Source: Veillonella_A intestinalis | Lineage (GTDB): Bacteria > Bacillota > Negativicutes > Veillonellales > Veillonellaceae | Direction: 5' to 3' | Length of the DNA: 64,000 bases | Assembly: GCF_943192895.1 (NCBI RefSeq) | Contig: NZ_CALPCB010000002.1 | Location: 225,544-289,543, forward strand | In this document: positions 61,958-64,000 of the stretch, piece after piece | Numbering within the stretch: the stretch's first letter is position 1 | Layout of the letters: the number at the start of each line of letters is the position of its first letter | Program-made: the position numbers and the translations under genes | Notes under the pieces: model-generated | Told to the model about the DNA's origin: nothing | The model's input: the letters and a program-made list of their open reading frames with translations, nothing else | The model's database searches: none

Positions 61958-63886
61958 CTAAACTATACGTTTACGAGTCGCTACTTTGTAAATTAATACG
62001 CAAAGCGCTAAATAAATTACAATACCTAGATATGTTGCTTCAGGTGTTTGTTCCCAAGCTTCTAAGAACCAATCCACACCAGCAATACGAAGTACAGCAC
62101 TAATTAAACTGCCAATAGCACCACCAGCTACAAAACCAGAGGCAACAGTACCGCCTTCATTCACACGAGCTTCCCCTTCAGCTTCATCTTTGGCACTACG
62201 TTTTACAAGATAGGAAATGAAACCACCAAGTAAGATTGGTGTATTAATTTCCATTGGTAAATAGGTACCAAGGGCAAAGGCCAATGGTGGCACACCTACC
62301 ATCCATAATAAAACAGCGAACACCGCACCAATGATATAAAGTGGCCATGGCGCACTACCGCCTGTCATAAGCGGTTCAACAATAGCAGCCATAGCATTGG
62401 CTTGAGGTGCATTTAAGGCTCCTTCACCAACGAAGCCATACGCATTATTTAAAAGAATCAAAACACCCACTGATACAATACTGGATACTACAACCCCAAC
62501 TAATTGCCAAGTCTGCATTTTAGCAGGCGTAGCGCCTGTCAAATGAGCCACTTTATGTTCTGACATGAAGTTACCCGCTACACCAATTGTAGTACCTAAG
62601 AAAGCGGCCATCATCAAAATTGCAATGATACCAGTAGTACCACCCATACCAACGCTAGTTAACACTACTGCACTAATAAGGATCATAAAGATTGTCATAC
62701 CAGATACTGGTTCATTACCAGTAAACGCAATGGAACTAATCCCTACTACGGATAATAGGAACGACATAATCAACACGATTAGGAAGGCCAATACAGATTG
62801 CATCAAAGTTTCTGCAAAATAAATATGGAAGAAAATACCAAACAATACAGTCGTTAAAATAATACCTAAACCTAATACTGAATTTGGCAAATCCCGTTCT
62901 GTCCGTAAAATATTTACTGTTGTTGTTTTACCGCGGGAGAACATGTCAACAATAGCACGTTTCATAATCTTGCTAACTACATTGGACATAGTTAATAGGC
63001 CAATTACCCCTGCCATGGCTAACATACCAATACCAATATGACGTACATAAGTCGTGAATACTGTACGAACAGGTGCTTCAGCTAATAGAATTTCTTTGCC
63101 TCCTACCGTCATCAAATGATCGCCACCAATGAAGTAGAAAATAGGAATACATACAAACCATGCGAAGAAAGAACCTGCTGCAATAATAGCACCATAACGC
63201 AAGCCAGTAAAATAACCTAAACCAAGTAAAGCAATATCACTATCAAGGGCAAAAGAAACTTTTGTTTTATCTTGGAATATTTGCCCCCATTTGAATGTAG
63301 TTGTGGAGAATACTTCACGCCACCATCCTAATGTATTTAGCACAAAGTCATAGAATAAACCAAGTAAACCACTTAATGCCATAAGCTTCGCTTTACTACC
63401 ATCATTACTACTCAATACTTCTGCAGCTGCACGTCCACCTGGGAACGGATAGGCATGATGCATTTCCACACAGAAATATTGACGGAAGAAAATACAGAGG
63501 AATACGCCTAACATACCACCAAGTATAATCGGAATAATCATTTGTAGCACGGTTACATGGTGAATATCTAAAATAAATAAAGCCGGTAAGATAAACATAG
63601 CACCACATAATACATTAGTGCCAGAACTAGCGATAGCCTGAATATGTACTGTTTCAGGGAAAGCATTTTTACGTTTAAACAATACAGCCATCCCCATTGA
63701 AAGAATAGATACCGGTGCAAAGGCATCAACTGTTTGGCCGATTTTTAAGCATAAATAACCTACTGCAAGAGCAAATAATGCAGCATAAAATAAGCCCCAG
63801 AAAATAACATAACTGTTAATTTCTTCATAATTTTTGGTGGGGTCCATAATTGGGCGGACCTCATCATGATGTCCTGACGCTGCCAT
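61958..63886 (-). CDS. OPT-family oligopeptide transporter
   Basis: The 642-aa protein has about fourteen hydrophobic segments from residue 30 to the C-terminus. OPT landmarks include GQTVDAFAPVSILSMGM, YPFPGGRAAAEVL and FALGTYLPMEINTPILLGGF. The family carries peptides or metal-siderophore complexes. A short cytoplasmic N-terminus precedes the first helix. Substrate unknown. The 114 bp upstream hold only a ribosome site (AAGGAG) and AT-rich sequence. Confidence 0.93.
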   Translation of the reverse strand: MAASGHHDEVRPIMDPTKNYEEINSYVIFWGLFYAALFALAVGYLCLKIGQTVDAFAPVSILSMGMAVLFKRKNAFPETVHIQAIASSGTNVLCGAMFILPALFILDIHHVTVLQMIIPIILGGMLGVFLCIFFRQYFCVEMHHAYPFPGGRAAAEVLSSNDGSKAKLMALSGLLGLFYDFVLNTLGWWREVFSTTTFKWGQIFQDKTKVSFALDSDIALLGLGYFTGLRYGAIIAAGSFFAWFVCIPIFYFIGGDHLMTVGGKEILLAEAPVRTVFTTYVRHIGIGMLAMAGVIGLLTMSNVVSKIMKRAIVDMFSRGKTTTVNILRTERDLPNSVLGLGIILTTVLFGIFFHIYFAETLMQSVLAFLIVLIMSFLLSVVGISSIAFTGNEPVSGMTIFMILISAVVLTSVGMGGTTGIIAILMMAAFLGTTIGVAGNFMSEHKVAHLTGATPAKMQTWQLVGVVVSSIVSVGVLILLNNAYGFVGEGALNAPQANAMAAIVEPLMTGGSAPWPLYIIGAVFAVLLWMVGVPPLAFALGTYLPMEINTPILLGGFISYLVKRSAKDEAEGEARVNEGGTVASGFVAGGAIGSLISAVLRIAGVDWFLEAWEQTPEATYLGIVIYLALCVLIYKVATRKRIV

Positions 63887-64000
63887 TTCATCATCTCCTT
63901 AATACATAAAACACGTAAAAATATAAGGCTCTGTCACAACAAATGGTTGATTTTTGACGAGAAATAGCGTATAATAATAGTAAGAAACAGTACCACCGAA

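Overview
The window looks like a chromosomal segment of a low-GC, diderm Firmicute of the class Negativicutes, most likely Veillonella. This is inferred from gene content and order, not from a database search. The clues are an AT-rich sequence; a hrcA-grpE-dnaK-dnaJ-prmA block followed by rsmE, mtaB, a HIT gene, rpsU and yqeY in Gram-positive order; partial cobamide assembly genes; the lactate-racemase cofactor genes larB and larC2; and an mtaD-ahcY-mtnA-mtnP purine-thioether recycling cluster. Nearly every gene is on the minus strand, so operons read from high to low coordinates. Clear plus-strand genes are a 115-aa unknown protein (18288), tpx (31512), a sigma-like gene (44433) and a GH25 lysozyme (45094).

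Layout by coordinate. 1-9.1 kb: recN (cut by the window edge), argR, mnmM/ytqB, nadK, tlyA, a DUF212 gene, ispA, xseB, xseA, a Kae1/TsaD-like paralogue, nusB and two Asp23 genes. 9.1-18.1 kb: efp, pepP and an rsuA-family gene, then cobamide nucleotide-loop genes (phosphatase, cobD, pduX, cobS, cbiB, cbiP, cobU). 18.2-27.7 kb: a lone plus-strand unknown, the pduO-type adenosyltransferase, ndk, htpX, tRNA-Pro(GGG), thrB-hom-ACT, a flippase-like membrane protein, a ChbG/HpnK deacetylase, larC2-larB and a TrmH-family methyltransferase. 27.7-33.1 kb: a heterodimeric ABC exporter with one degenerate ATP site, tpx, and a Panacea/PemK-like toxin-antitoxin pair. 33.2-38.9 kb: mtaD, ahcY, mtnA, mtnP and hslO. 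38.9-42.9 kb: ribH-ribBA-ribE-ribD under an FMN riboswitch.

43.0-50.7 kb is the most accessory-looking stretch. It holds an unknown 329-aa protein; a sigma-like gene whose start and body are in different frames, followed by a GH25 lysozyme; a coiled-coil gene remnant; a fused thiM-thiE gene with thiD; an AlbA_2/HATPase regulator-like gene; and four tandem 133-bp hairpin repeats. 50.7-64 kb returns to core genes: glnA, yqeY, rpsU, HIT, mtaB, rsmE, prmA, the CIRCE-controlled heat-shock operon and an OPT-family transporter.

How the genes work together. The cobamide genes take an externally made or salvaged corrinoid through side-chain attachment and lower-loop assembly; no ring-building genes and no cobT are visible here. 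The mta/ahc/mtn genes dispose of S-adenosylhomocysteine and methylthioadenosine; an Asn where classical MTA phosphorylases have Asp suggests a deaminate-first route. The best candidates for something undescribed are the tandem hairpin array after glnA, the frameshifted sigma/lysozyme module, the 329-aa unknown protein, the stand-alone larC2, and several palindromic operator-like sites.
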